A stretch of 64,000 nucleotides of DNA from Ophthalmolycus amberensis. Lineage: Eukaryota; Chordata; Actinopteri; Perciformes; Zoarcidae. Location: positions 159,001 to 223,000 of the forward strand of contig JAFEUB010001185.1 of the NCBI GenBank assembly GCA_024529925.1, written 5' to 3'. The notes below the pieces were generated by a model, which was given only the letters and a program-made list of their open reading frames with translations, had not been told where the DNA came from and ran no database searches. Numbering within the stretch: position 1 is the stretch's first letter; every line of letters begins with the position of its first letter. Made by a program: the position numbers and the translations under genes. Below, in pieces: positions 36,489-49,189 of this stretch.

Positions 36489-36944
36489 GGGGTGTAACGG
36501 TTCACAAAACTCACGGTTGGGTTCGGTACGATACAGTGGAGCCACGGTTCGGTACGTTTCGGTACAGTAGAAAACTATAAATGCCAGAGAAATGTACTTG
36601 ATTTTAAAATATATTTATTCATTACAACTAACATCATAAAGTTATTCTTTGACTTTGAACAATGATGGAACTATACCTGAGTGACCCTCTTCTTCTTCTT
36701 CGTCTTCTTAGCAACACATACGCATAAAAAACAAAAACTGCTCCTTAATGTTATGTAGTATTGTTACTTACATCTTGCAAAAGAGATTTTTAATCTCAAT
36801 GGGACTACCTGGTTAAATAAAGGTTTTTAAAAAAAGATTTTTTAATTTTAATTTTTTATTCAAACGTATTCGGTTCGTCATGCGTACCGAACCGTGAGCC
36901 TCGTACCGAACGGTTCAATACGAATACGCGTACCGTTACACCCC
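36489..36944. mobile_element. Non-autonomous DNA element with ggggtgtaacggt ends (456 bp)
   Basis: Left end ggggtgtaacggt and right end accgttacacccc are perfect 13-bp inverted repeats, flanked by TA on both sides (36,487-36,488 and 36,945-36,946). Sub-terminal sequence on both sides is built of ggttcggtacg and cgtaccgaaccg words, giving a long imperfect hairpin. No transposase remnant. TA flanks are seen; superfamily (Tc1/mariner-like versus hAT-like with eroded duplication) is not settled. Confidence 0.7.
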
Positions 36945-37486
36945 TACCCATCGGGCTTAATAATAACTAGAAAATTCCTCAAGAAATTTTGACAGTGTGG
37001 CTTCCACTGCCCGAAGAAGTCGCAATGTATAGCTACACACGCCGATGTTACCGGTAGTATCGTTGAGGTTCGATTGATATATCGCTTTTCTCTTTTCTGC
37101 ATTTTAGATTCATACGCTTGGATTGAATCTTGTATTCGTGATGGACAGTCAACAAATGGCTCCCGTCATTTCTGTACTGGACATGTACATCTTTGTTTGA
37201 GAAGCCTTTGGAAATGATGGGAGCTAACGCTCACGTCATTTCTGTACGAGCCTCATTCTGAGCTTCATGTTAAGATACAGTTACTCTGTGGAGCTTTTAT
37301 TTTGAAAGGGTGGGACTGGGTGGGGGAGAGAGGAGACATATTCATAATATTTGACACACAAACACAGAAGTTATTAAATGACAGGCTTCATCACAAGCAT
37401 TCCAGTTAGAATTTACTCTCTGGAGCTTTTATTTTGAAATGGGAGGGGGGGGAGGTTCTCTAAAGATATCTAAGACCTGAATGACT

Positions 37487-37824
<338 letters not shown>

Positions 37825-40800
37825 CCGTGTAACTGGTTGCAATGCTCTTTGAGCCAAATGTGTAAGTCCGTTGGATTCCATAGATACTTTACTGCGACCA
37901 GCACAACATTTCCAAGCTTTTGGGGGAAAATGGTGTATAAAGAGTAAAGATTGTGGGAGCTGGAGCAATTTGTTTGGAAAAATCACAGAATATTTTCCTG
38001 CTTCGCTCCACTCTGACAGTAATGCTGTCACTCTAGCTCTTAACGAGCTGCGCAATACACACCCATTATAAAATCTACAGAGTGCACTGTCACAGAGTGA
38101 TCAGTACGCAAGTACAACAAATAGCAGAGAGCCCAATACAATAGCATTCTGTAGGATTTTTTGACATTTCATTTTAACTTGCTCCCATGTCCCGTTTGGT
38201 CCACCGGTTCAAAAGGCAAATTATATAATTGTTCTTTTAAATTCTAAATTAATGACAATGTAGACATGGAAAAACATGACAAAATGACATTTGAGGATTA
38301 CTTACGCATATCATTTATTTTATTCAGCCAGTCTTGTTTTTGCCATATTGCCTTTGGTCGTAAGCAGCCATTAAACTCCCCATAACCGTCCATTATTAGC
38401 TGCTCCACTGCAGAGAAGAATTGGGCTTTTCTTCAGCCATTTTTGCAGTTCTGACGGATGATCGTGGTTTCCTCTTTCTACTTATATACCCTGTTTGTTA
38501 AAGAAAGGTGCGTGCAGAAATCAGGGACACAGCAGTCCAGGTTTGTTTATTCAATCCTGCACTTTCGTTAAAAAAAAACTAAAATAGCCAGATCCAAATG
38601 ATGACGCCATGAGCTCCACGTGCCCCTCTGAAGTCAGTGCCCATTTGCAGGTCCACCATAGTAATTATGACGGGAGTAAAGGTGGAAGTCAGGTGACGTA
38701 GTGTAAAGACCCACAAACACAAACGCAGGACTTTTAACAAAGGAGGATGCTGTTAATGTCCTTTGTGAAACTAGAAGTCAACATTGACCTATTTTAATTG
38801 TTACGGAACAAACTTAACTAACATCATGAAAGTAACCCTAAAGGGGGTACCCAGTGTGCTGAAAAGGGATGCACTGTTTCTGAGCAAGTGTCCGTATGTA
38901 ACAAGTTAGGTGTGAAAACAGGTTGCCCTACCAGTGCTACCCCGGAGGCAGGTGCCCCAACCAACCAGCAGGCTCAGTAGAGTAGCACCAAGGATGAAAA
39001 CCCATGGCTTCGCACCCTCAAACAGACTAACTTGTCTCCTCGATAGATAAACCGAGCTAGCACTACAATGGTGGAAGTGGAGTTCATGGGGCAGGAACTT
39101 CACCTTTGCTCCATCACTCCAGTTTGTCATTTATTGTATGTAAAACTAACTTGCCTAAAGAAAGTACATAATTCGATGGCCGAAGAGCAAAACCTCCCAT
39201 CTGAAAAATGCCTGGATCATTTTGCAGATAGGATCTTTGCAATCTTTCCATCATTTGGTGCAAGTTGGAAGAGGTTATACAAAATGATGCTCTAAATTAA
39301 GTTTCAATAAAGGGCGGGATTATTTTAAAACAGACTGAATATGAACAGCCTTCCTTGTTCTCATCATCCAAAATGAAATCCGGCAATCAGAAAATTCTGC
39401 AGATAGGAGGTTTTGTGCTTTGGCCCTCGATTATACAACTATGTATTGGATTTCATGTGATGCGTGATGTGTGTAGCCATTAGAGGTGGGTAAGCACCGC
39501 CACCCTGTCTTGAAACTGATGTGAGACTGGTGTGGGATCATGCTCTGTACTGTGCTCCAGTCTCTGTAAGGAACCGCTCGTGTATTTATTTACATTACTA
39601 ATGGAGGAGATGTTAAACCGTATGCCGTTGGCTAGGTTGCAACATTGCTGTTGGTGATACTGTTGTGTGTAATCCACTTGCAGTAACTGTCATGCTGTCG
39701 CAGAGTTGGAATGTAGCTGTCAGAAGCTTTGATGTTGTTCAGCAAACTGTGTAATTGTGACTGTATTGTTCCATTGTGTTGCCACCCAGCTTGTTGCTGA
39801 CCATTAATAATAATCACAAAAGAAATATGATTAAACTCTTGTTATTGTACACATTTACAAAGATATATGTACTTCAATATGAAAAGTAATTTCCCTCTTT
39901 GGACAAAAAGGACTACTTCACTTTATTATTCAAATAATAATAAATAATAATAATAATTCCTGAGTGAAAATCAGTTTCTGTTTTTATCCCTTAGTACTAA
40001 CCAACATATTACTTCGGAACCAGTAAAAAGGAACTGCAGAAAAGAAAATCAGACTTTTCTCCATAATAGAGAGGACACTCAAACACGTACGCTAATGTAA
40101 CACAAGGTGTTTCCGGTCCCAGTGTGTAATGCAAAGATATGGTCAGACTTTAAAACATTCAAAAAAAGAACAATTATTATCAACAGAATGTGTTGACGTT
40201 ATTTCAAACACATCCATGTATTGTATTGCAGAGATATCTAAATGAGCATGCTCACCAGCTATCCCGGCCCCTCCTGTCCTGTAATACCACTTGTACCTGG
40301 AGGGGGGGCATAGTGAGCCACTGTCGCCTCCAGTCTGCCCTACAAAGAAGTAGAGCTGCCCCGAGGGCTTGATCAATATGTTGAATGTACAGGGTTTGTG
40401 TAGGTTTTGATAGTTTGTTGCCACCAGGGGACTACTTTGTTGAGAAGGCGGGCGGCAGCAGCTCCATGAGATGGACCTTGAGGTAGATGGTAGCTCGAAT
40501 TCAGCCAGGGCAAACCCCAGCGAGGGTTTGGTTAACGAGACTTTTTGAGTGACTGCTGCTTGCTACTTTCATTGGAAACTAGTTGGAAACACTATGTTGG
40601 GTTTTTTCGGTTGGATACTTTTTTAAATCTGGCATTCTATTGCTAGTTTCTCAAGAGTATTCAACCTATCTTTATATCCATCAAAACAAAAAATAATTAA
40701 TTAATTTAAAACTCACTTGACTTGCCAAACTGCATGTTTTTCTCACTAGCTGTTTGTCATGGTATGTGTGTTGTGTTAAAGGCTTATATGGAACACATTT

Positions 40801-41029
40801 CTATTAGACAACCCGCAATACTTTATCAGTTTTAAACTAGCCCTTCATACATCTTCCAGGGTCCACTGGTTAGTCTCCTTGAGGCTACTTTTGTTACAGA
40901 GTCGACCCATTTCCTGTGAGCCATTTTTTCGTTTTGCTCACATTTGAACTGAATGCGCGTCGAGGAGGTGGCCTACGGCACGAGCTGACCGTGAAGGCGG
41001 CGCGCTGTCAAGTGTAATTTGCTGGCCAA
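37825..41029. other. No gene recognised upstream of dnd1
   Basis: No coding exon can be supported. 40,160-40,680 belongs to the repeat family noted at 32.5-33.2 kb. Immediately upstream of dnd1, 40,940-41,106 is richer in CpG (gcgcgtcgagg, gaaggcggcgcgctg), consistent with promoter and 5' UTR but without a TATA box. Confidence 0.45.
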
Positions 41030-41106
41030 TAGTGGGCTCCACGTGTGTCCTGGGGGGGCTACAGAGCAGTGTCACCGTCTGAGCGAACACAACACCGGTG
41101 GAGACG

Positions 41107-41127
41107 ATGGAAAGCAAGCAGAGCCAG
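41107..41127 (+). CDS. dnd1: dnd1 exon 1 (coding part)
   Basis: Seven codons, MESKQSQ, ending at cag followed by gtaacc. Phase 0 into exon 2. The context gagacgATGg has a purine at -3 and G at +4. Confidence 0.85.
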
Positions 41128-42579
41128 GTAACCTGGTCACTTTACTTTGTTTGTGTTACCATTATTTTATTTATTCATTTTTAATGTGGCTGCTTTTAAA
41201 GTAAACCGAAAATGGCCTGTTTGAAGAAAATTGAAAGTTGGCCTGGGCCATTTGAGGAAAGCTCCACTTTTGTCGGCGCGAGGCGGTTCCGCTTTGATTT
41301 GACTAACTTGCTAGTTTGCTTCGCGCTCCGCGGTCTGTTTTTCAACACGTTGGCTACATTGTGTGAAGTGGCCTCTCAGGTCTCGTGCTCAGTAATGTCA
41401 CTTGTTTGTCGTGTTTTCTTGTGGAAACTATTGTTTTGCTGTATTTTGTGTCCATTTTTGCCGCGTGGTTGAGCCCCACCTGCCGCTCATTACATTGATA
41501 GAGAGCCCCCAGTGTTGTTTCAAACATTTTGTGGATTGTTTTTCTAGAAAGAACAGACGTTTCTCCTGGACATTTCCATAGTAAACCGTTGTGTTTTAGG
41601 AGATTTAAAACGGGTTGCCAACTTGGAGTTCGCTATGTTTCCCCTCCACGTGTGTATCTGAACCGTAGTTCTGTAAAAGCGCCATTGCTTCTTCTCGTAC
41701 ACTTAATTATCTCACAGCAGCAACGTTGACAGCAATACTGCAACACATTAAAGTTAATGTAGGAGATGTGTTTAGTTCTGCAGAGAAATGAATATGGCTG
41801 CTTTCAGAAATCATTGACACTAAAGCATGCCGTTGGAAATGGTCAGTTCAGCCAACTGAGTGATTTTGACCAAAACGATTGTAAGAAGTTGTTTTTATGT
41901 AACAATATATTAAGGCAAAACATAACTTTTTCATGCACTGGTCAATTTTGAGATTTGTGTCTATTTTGTCTCATTAGCTGTTCTTCTTTTCGACTAGTGG
42001 AACGAAAACATCCAAATGAGATTGTAGCTGTTTATTCTACTCTGTCTGTGTTTTCTCCTTCATTTACCAAACATTAGCATCAAATAATACCTCATTTACA
42101 TGTTTAAACAACATACAAGCATAATTGTTTTAATCTAAGTAATGTGATGTCTGTTAGTGATTTAGTTTAAAACGATTTGCCTGTAGTGTCTTCTAAATGT
42201 CTGATATTTTACAAAAGCTCACGCATCTGTTTCCTCCAGTATAATTCACAAACCAAACTATTTCTTATGTTGTGAATGTTTTTACTGAGGGCTTTGTTAA
42301 GACATCATTCATAGCCTGATTTATACACTTTTTTACGAAACTATTCTCTGGTTTATGAATTTATGCAAAGCCTTTGACTCAAATATAGCAACATAAATGA
42401 AATTGAACCTGGCTTCCACTCCTCAGTTTTCTGTCCTGGAAATGTAAATTAACACATATAATAAGATACTCCCTTATTTGCATATTTAGAGATACAAAAG
42501 TCACAAACTTGTAATACGAAAATAATGATATAATAATGTTAGAAATCAACTAGTGAAATTTCATGGTGCTATCTATTTA

Positions 42580-42647
<68 letters not shown>

Positions 42648-43788
42648 ACCCTATTTAGCCGGAATGTCTCCCCAACAGATCAAGAGGATGTTTTGTTAAA
42701 CAGCTCCACACATTGACCTGTAATAAATATCTTATCAGACTTCATGGTTTGTTTTTAAACTGTTCTTTATTGTGGTGTTTTTACACAATTAGTCAACAAT
42801 GTATCAATAAACAATTTAGTGATCAAGTAACGGTTAGTATTTAAATCACCACCACCAACAAGTGAGCTGTACATTGAACGTAGTGTTTACAGCAGCTCAC
42901 TGGGACACAACTGGTTAATGAGCCCATCATAACAATCCTAAAAACACATTGTTTCTGTCCGGCTCAGGTTTTGAAGGAAAGTTTTTCTCAGAATGATTTC
43001 TTAACGCTGTTATGAATTGATGTTGAGAATGTCAGACATCTGGCAGTCTCATGAGGTTTCATCATGATGTGATACACTAAGTACATCAGGGATGCTCTCA
43101 CGAGGGTTTATGGGCACAGAGAGATACTGATCCTCTTTGAGGATTTATCTTTCCTGTTAGAAAGGTGCTGTTACTGAAGAGTTGTGTCCCCCCCCCCCCC
43201 CCCCCCAGGTGCTGAACCTCGAGCGGGTGCTGGTGCTGGAGACCTGGCTGAAAACAACAAATACAAAGCTGACTCAAGTTAACGGCCAGAGGAAGTACGG
43301 AGGACCACCCGAGGGTGAGGGAGGCGTTACGTTAGCTGTGGACTGAGATGCAAACATGTGACATTTAAGACATCGACGTTTCAGTCGCAGGACGTTCAGT
43401 GTTCATTGATTACATTACGTCAGGCTCCAACCTTTGCTGCTTGATACAAAAGGAACGGTTGTGATTTCCATTCATTGCCTACAGGTGCAGCCACCTACAC
43501 TCCTACAAGTCCTTCAGACTTACAGTCGTTGCTGGAACCACAATGAAGTTTGCAGTCCAGCTTTATTATTCACCTATTTGAAACTGCATAAAGCTGATTA
43601 TCTGTGGTGCAATATGACTATGTAATAAGTACTCAGCTGTGCTGCTCATCCCAGAAATGCATGTTCCTTACAATTGGGGCACCGTTTGAAAGGTAACTAA
43701 ACAGGCTTTCCAACGTTTATAACATAACATTTATTGCCAAGAAGCATTGTTACAACAGAGAAATAATCTACCAAACACTAATTTCCGA

Positions 43789-43825
<37 letters not shown>

Positions 43826-46800
43826 ACTGTAGTATTACTAGGCCTACTTTACTCAAGTAAGATATCTGAATACTTCTTCCAACACTGCTCATTTTTATTT
43901 CACCTTAATTATTAATTAATTACTTTTAAGTTCACAAAAAGAAGCAACTCTCTGACAGTACCTCAATGATTGATTTCATTAGCTATTTGCCTTCATGGTA
44001 CCTGCTTGACTTGAGTTTAAACTACACTCTGTGTTTGTAACTGAAAGAGACAAACTGACTAAAGTCAGTCCTCGGAACAACCCCAGTTATCAACACAAGT
44101 TGTACCAACATGTTAAGTCTCACGTAGCCCAAGCTCCTTTAAAATAGGATCAAATGTTTGGTACTGATGACTCCAGCCGTATCCTGTGATGGAGTTCTTT
44201 GCAGGTCATTGATTGTTAGATTTTTCATTCATGAAGAAACGTGTTAATGTATCAAATAATCAGGTAACATCACCACCCCCCCTCCCCTCTCCATTGTGCT
44301 GTCAGTGTGGGGTGGGCCCCCCCCAGAAGCCCGCTGTGAGGTCTTCATCAGCCAGATCCCTCGGGACACCTACGAGGACCTGCTGATCCCTCTGTTCAGC
44401 TCCGTGGGGCCCCTCTGGGAGTTCCGGCTCATGATGAACTTCAGCGGCCAGAATCGTGGCTTCGCCTACGGCAAATACGGCTCGCCAGCTGCGGCTAACG
44501 AAGCCATCCGCCTGCTGCACGGTCACATGCTGGAGCCCGGCTCCCGCCTCAGCGTCCGCCGCAGCACCGAGAAGAGACACCTCTGCATCGGAGACCTGCC
44601 GGCCAGCACCAGGCAGGAGGACCTGCTGAAGGTACAACACCTCTGGGACTCCTCTTTGACATAGAAACATGTTGTTTTTTAGCTGAAGTAGAACAAAATT
44701 ATTTTGAATTCACTGCCATCAAAACAACAAAGATCATCTACCACTGCCATATAGAGCTGAAGTCCTGTCACCACCTCCAGGCGAGCCTCTCAGTAACGTA
44801 CTTGTGTGTGACTGTTATCCATCTATGTATCCATATTAGAAGACAAACAAGCAGTACCTGGTGTTAAGATGAGGACAGGTTTTAAAGGGTAGTACGCAGT
44901 GTTTTTGTGGGCTTGTATGAGTTACCTATCCATCGTCGATGTGTTACCTCCTGTAGATGGCGGTCGGCTCACCCCAGTTTGGACAGGAGCAAAGCCATGT
45001 GCTGCTGTGGGGGGCAGCAATACGGAAAAGAAAGGCTCACCTTAAAGTCCAGACTCCTTAAGTGTAGGCTATATTTGCTCTGTTTTCTAAATATAGTGTA
45101 CATATAAGCTTTTTTTGGTGGGCCTTTCTTCATGGTGCTGTGGCCGTCTACAGCCGTACATTGTTTTGCTCCCGTCTTTCTCCAAACTGGGGACATGCCA
45201 ACTGTCCTCTAACACAGTGGTTCTCAAACTGTGGGGCGTGGTGGTATTTTTTTTTTTTTTAAATTAATAAATACATGGCAAAATGCCTGTACTTTCGTGT
45301 AAATGTTTACGTTACGCCGTTAACAGGTTACGCTTGCGCGACGGCCATGATCCTTGGCGACTCACATGTGTGGCTTAGTGTTCCAAATGGAGACATTTGG
45401 CGGGAACAGAAAAGCAAGCGATGCGTCCGAGACGAACAGCAAGCAGCCAAGAAGAAGATATGATGAGGCCTCTCTTGCTCTGGGTTTCACAGTGAACGCG
45501 GCAGGAGATGAGGAGAGACCAGTCTGTGTTTTATGTCTGAAAACTAGCTGCGGATAGTATGAAACTTGTTTTGTTTAGTTTTTCACAGGTTGCACTTTAT
45601 TGTTATCTTGAAAAGATGTTTAGTGCAAAACAGGTTAATTGCAGCCAATTGCAATAAGCTATGTTTTGCCAAATTGTAGTTCTTTTTTGCAGATATAACT
45701 TTATTTGCATTGTTCTAACAAAGTGATTGCACATTGTATTTGTTTTTGTCTGATGGAGTAATCTGGTTTACTTAAAAGTGATTGCAATTTTCTTTATTCT
45801 ATTATTTGAAAAAGCACAGACGGAGGAGTCACAAAATGTTGTTTCAATAAAAATTCAACGTAAACCATTTTGTTACAATTTTGTTGGGGTGGTGGGGCAT
45901 GAACATTTTTCTTCCTCCAAAATGGTGCGTGACAGAAAAAGTTTGAGAACCACTGGTCTAACAGGTGATGCCCCGACTATGGATAAGTACCTCATACAGC
46001 CATGCTTTAAAAAATCCAAACGATCCCTTTAAGTTAAAGGACAATTCATTTAATAGGATACTATATAGGATATTATTATGCAAAGTACTTTATTCTAAGT
46101 TTTTAGCAGTAGTCTGTACTGTGTCAAACACAAACATGGACATCCTTCAGTCTGTCCTGCACTGGTTACATGCATGTGCAAACATTCACACCAGCTCTGA
46201 CCAGTCCACTGGCTCCTTGTGTTGAACTGGTAACCTTTAACCCACAAAGGTCTGCAGCGTATTGGACGTGGTTCCTGCTGTGTGAACAGGTGTTGTGTTT
46301 GAGTTCATGTCTTTGTCTCTGACGTTTGCTCCCAGGTGCTGCGTGTGCTGGCCGAGGGGGTGGAGAGACTGTCCCTGAAGGCTGGACCGGGTATAGAGGG
46401 TGTGTCTGCTATAGTGGCCTTCTCATCCCACCATGCTGCTTCCATGGCCAAGAAGATGCTGGTGGAAGGTATGTTGATGGAGATACATGGGATCAGTGTG
46501 TAGTAGGGTTGGGTATCGTTTGGGTTTTTTCCGATACCGGTGCTAAAACTTATACTTTTAAAACGATACCGGTGCCTAAACGGTGCCTGAACCGATACTT
46601 TTTTCTTCAAATTGAACAATATATTAACTGTTAAAGTATACTATAAATATAAATAAATACAAAACACTTGGCTTCAAACTACAGCTTCAAACTTTTGAAC
46701 TATGAACAATATGTTAACTGTTAACAGTTTACAGTATACTTCAATAAATATAAATGAATACAAAACACACACACACTCTGTACACACACTACAGCTTCAA

Positions 46801-48804
46801 ACTTCAGCAATTATTTAGCAGCAATATGAGCATATTTTCCTTCTCTGGCAAAATACGACACGTCTCATGACTTATTTTATTTTACCAGTTGGTGGCGGTA
46901 ATGCGCCAATTCGTCGTTTGCCAACCGCCAGTTGGTCTCAAAGGAGGAGAAGAAGAAGCTTTCGCGTGCCTGTGTTGTTGTGCTTATGAGCAGCAGCGCT
47001 AAGTAGCCCGTTGTAATAATACTATGAGTGAGGAGCGGAGGGACCGAGTCCTGCTGCCAGGACGGAGTCATCAGAGTAGTGTCAAAAAAAGTATTTCAAT
47101 CGGCTCAGGCACCGAAAGGAGGCACCGAAATCTGCGTTACGTTTCGGTCCGGTAGATACCGGACGTATAGGAACCGGTTCCATATTGGCACCGAGTTTCG
47201 GTACCCAACCCTAGTGATCTGTTGGGTAGAATGAGATTTTCTGAAACCAGATTGAAATTCATACAGAACCTTGTGTGACGATAAATATCAGTTTGTTCAT
47301 GTATGACTCTACGGCCTTCGATAGTGAACACAGGCTGGGGACAGGTTCTAATGTGCTCCCCTCTTTGTAGAGAGGCTTCACTCTCGCCAGTTTGAATTTA
47401 ACTTTGTTCTGGGTAATGCAGAGAGTGATGACGTCAGCGGCAGCTCATACATGTTGGTGGGATTGTTATCATCACCTGTTAAAGCTCAGGCCTTTAAGCT
47501 TTTGTGCTCTATTATCGTCAGACACTTTATTAACCAAAGAAAAGGCAACAGACCGAGTGTTAAATGTCTTGTTTCTGTTCAATTAAAGTAGCTGCTGGGA
47601 TTTTTGACATTGAAGTTAGTAAGTACCAAACATCGAAAAAGAAAACCCATTTCCTTCTAAGCTAAGGCCAGTGACCTCTCGGCCTGTCACATGATCGGAC
47701 CAAAATCACAACAAGCAAGCGTCCGTATACAGTAGAGTATACAGTCCTGTGATGACGAATGATGGCTGTAGCAGTGTAGGTGCCCAGGCTTCACGAAGAG
47801 GTGACGACACGTGTCAAAATATGGCCTCCCCCTGCAGAGAGAGTAGCCCTGACATGTGATGGACAGACGTCTGAGTCACATGTTACGGTCATGTCACACC
47901 ACGTCTTTGAGGAGTGGGAACTAGTTTCACGTGTTTTGCAGACACGGTCAATGCTCGAGAGCCGTACAGACAGTAACATCGCGGAGCTACTGAAAAGTGA
48001 ACCTGGAGGAATGGGACATAAAAGCCACAGTGACAGACTACTTTACTTAATGCACTTTATTTCCTATGGTGTTTATGGCATCTACATGTAAGTTACACAA
48101 TCAGAAAAGAGTACAAGAATACTAATGATCTATTTCTGGTTACTGAGAAAACAGCCTTTTGTGTTAAATTTGCTTTGGGAAAAATGATGAGTCATTCTTA
48201 GCTTCATTAGAAAACAGCTGTGGGTCTTACTAACGTACTTGTCTTCTTCTTGTGTCCAGCATTCAAGAAGCAGTTTGCATTGAACACCTCAATCAAATGG
48301 CAGACCACGGTGAAGCCGAGCTTGGACGAGCAACTGTCTCCACACAAACCGTCAAAGAGCCTCCTGCCGTCAGCCCTGAAGCCGCCGCGCTGCATCCCGA
48401 GCTCTCCACTGACCTCGGCCCCGCCCCCTCGTATGGTCCGCCCTCCATCTGTCCCCCTGGGTTTCTGCAGGTCAGTGGGAGGACCCACTGTCTCCCAGCA
48501 CCCTCCCCCTCCCAGATCCTCCCCCTCTTCCTCACAGGGGCACCTCGTGTCCACGGCGCTCTTGCATCAGCTGTGTGAGGCGAACGGCGGTGGCCAGCCA
48601 CTCTATCAGATGTACTGCAGCCACGCGGTGCCTGATGGATTCCTCTACTTCACCTATAAGGTGTGCATCCCCGGGATAACCACGGCCTTCAAAGGGCTGG
48701 TCATGGTCTTGCCGGGACCCACAGCCACCGCCACGCTGGAAGAAGCTCGGCGGGCTGCAGCCCAGCAGGTCCTGCAGAGGCTGTACAATGAGCTCGCCCA
48801 CTGA
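41107..48804 (+). CDS. dnd1: Dead end protein 1 (DND1), five coding exons, 376 aa
   Basis: Exons 41107-41127, 43209-43314, 44306-44631, 46336-46468 and 48260-48804 join in phase with GT-AG junctions to 376 codons. DND1 is a vertebrate germ-plasm RNA-binding protein that protects germ-cell mRNAs (nanos, tdrd7) from microRNA repression and is required for primordial germ cell migration and survival in fish. The N-terminus has TQVNGQRKYGGPP, the family hallmark. RRM1 shows RNP2 VFISQI (55-60) and RNP1 RGFAYGKY (93-100). A degenerate second RRM spans about 134-198 across exons 3-4. The C-terminal dsRNA-binding domain covers about 296-374. Length matches fish orthologues (350-400). The start ATG at 41107 follows a CpG-rich region; no other ATG gives the phase. 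Confidence 0.93.
42591..42644. repeat. (AT)n microsatellite in dnd1 intron 1
   Basis: Pure AT dinucleotides following a (ttta)n stretch from about 42,570. Intron 1 (41,128-43,208) otherwise holds nothing recognisable. Confidence 0.95.
43188..43206 (+). promoter_or_regulatory. Poly(C)19 tract at dnd1 exon 2 acceptor
   Basis: Nineteen C residues sit directly against the AG of the exon 2 acceptor and form the whole polypyrimidine tract. Such a run is length-variable and a likely binding site for poly(C)-binding proteins; the functional effect is inference. Confidence 0.7.
43209..43314 (+). CDS. dnd1: dnd1 exon 2
   Basis: Encodes VLNLERVLVLETWLKTTN followed by LTQVNGQRKYGGPPE. Acceptor ccccag, donor gag-g/gtgagg, phase 1 out. 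Confidence 0.92.
43793..43822. repeat. (GT)n microsatellite in dnd1 intron 2
   Basis: About 30 bp of uninterrupted GT dinucleotides. The rest of intron 2 (43,315-44,305) shows no gene or transposon. Confidence 0.9.
44306..44631 (+). CDS. dnd1: dnd1 exon 3 (RRM1)
   Basis: Encodes all of RRM1 (CEVFISQIP ... RLMMNFSGQNRGFAYGKY ... LSVRRSTEKR) and the start of RRM2 (LCIGDLP). Acceptor gctgtcag, donor aag/gtacaa, phase 0 out. An equally long minus-strand open frame here is a shadow of GC-rich codons. Confidence 0.95.
45215..45955. mobile_element. hAT-type element in dnd1 intron 3 (741 bp)
   Basis: Left end cagtggttctcaaact; right end reverse complemented is cagtggttctcaaact, a perfect 16-bp inverted repeat. 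Flanks are ctctaaca (45,207-45,214) and gtctaaca (45,956-45,963), an 8-bp target duplication with one mismatch. cagtggttctcaaac is a typical hAT/Charlie-like terminus. A transposase N-terminal remnant lies inside, so this is an internally deleted derivative. Confidence 0.85.
45387..45557 (+). pseudogene. hAT transposase N-terminal remnant
   Basis: Plus-strand frame reads KQPRRRYDEASLALGFTVNA followed by EERPVCVLCLKTSCG and a stop. (K/R)YDE.Y...GFT......(E)(E/D)(R/K)P.CVLC is the start of the BED-like zinc finger of hAT/ZBED-type transposases; only the first CX2C survives. It sits inside the 45,215-45,955 hAT element. Confidence 0.6.
46336..46468 (+). CDS. dnd1: dnd1 exon 4 (RRM2)
   Basis: Encodes VLRVLAEGVERLSLKAG ... 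SSHHAASMAKKMLVE, the second half of RRM2. The SHHAASMAKK(M/V)LVEAF stretch is typical of fish DND1. Acceptor ctcccag, donor gaag/gtatgt, phase 1 out. Confidence 0.93.
46506..47211. mobile_element. Non-autonomous DNA element in dnd1 intron 4 (706 bp)
   Basis: Left end gggttgggtatcg and right end reverse complemented gggttgggtaccg, with TA on both flanks (46,504-46,505 and 47,212-47,213). Sub-terminal regions repeat cgataccggtgcc and ggcaccgaaa-type words. This gggttgggtaycg terminus is common in fish genomes. No transposase sequence seen. Superfamily uncertain; the TA flanks are what the sequence shows. Confidence 0.65.
48260..48804 (+). CDS. dnd1: dnd1 exon 5 (linker and dsRBD)
   Basis: Encodes the Pro/Ser-rich linker and the dsRNA-binding domain (LLHQLCEANGG ... 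ARRAAAQQVLQRLYNELAH), ending TGA at 48802-48804. Acceptor tgtgtccag. Confidence 0.94.
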
Positions 48805-48983
48805 CGAGCCGATCAGTTAATATACAGTACTGTTTGTTTTGTCAATGTTATATCTAAAAAGAGACGTTTCATCTTATATGTAGTTAGTTGATTTACGCAT
48901 GCTTTTATAAGTAGTATTAGTACTCGTTTGTTTTATGCATGTGTTTTTAATGTGTGTTACTGTTTGATTGGTTCCTCATTTTA

Positions 48984-48989
48984 ATTAAA
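48984..48989 (+). terminator. dnd1 poly(A) signal candidate
   Basis: attaaa 180 bp after the stop. The short 3' UTR before it contains two tgtttgtttt/cgtttgtttt U-rich stretches (48,828 and 48,926), the kind of site DND1 itself binds. Confidence 0.55.
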
Positions 48990-49189
48990 TGAGATTTGAA
49001 AAGAAAAGATGAAGGTGGTGGTACTTTCTATAAATGTTTCATTTTGTGGTGGTTGTCATGACATTTTAATTTCTGCGTTAAAACCACATTTTTTTTTAAT
49101 GACTTTGGACCCCACCCAGACCCTCACAGGCTCATTGTGGGCTTGATCCCAAAAGAAACGCACAGAAGTCAGAGTATGTGTAGTACAAT

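Noticed and set aside
44302..44670. 122-codon minus-strand open frame opposite dnd1 exon 3
   Set aside because: Shadow of GC-rich codons in a well-supported RRM exon; no homology of its own.
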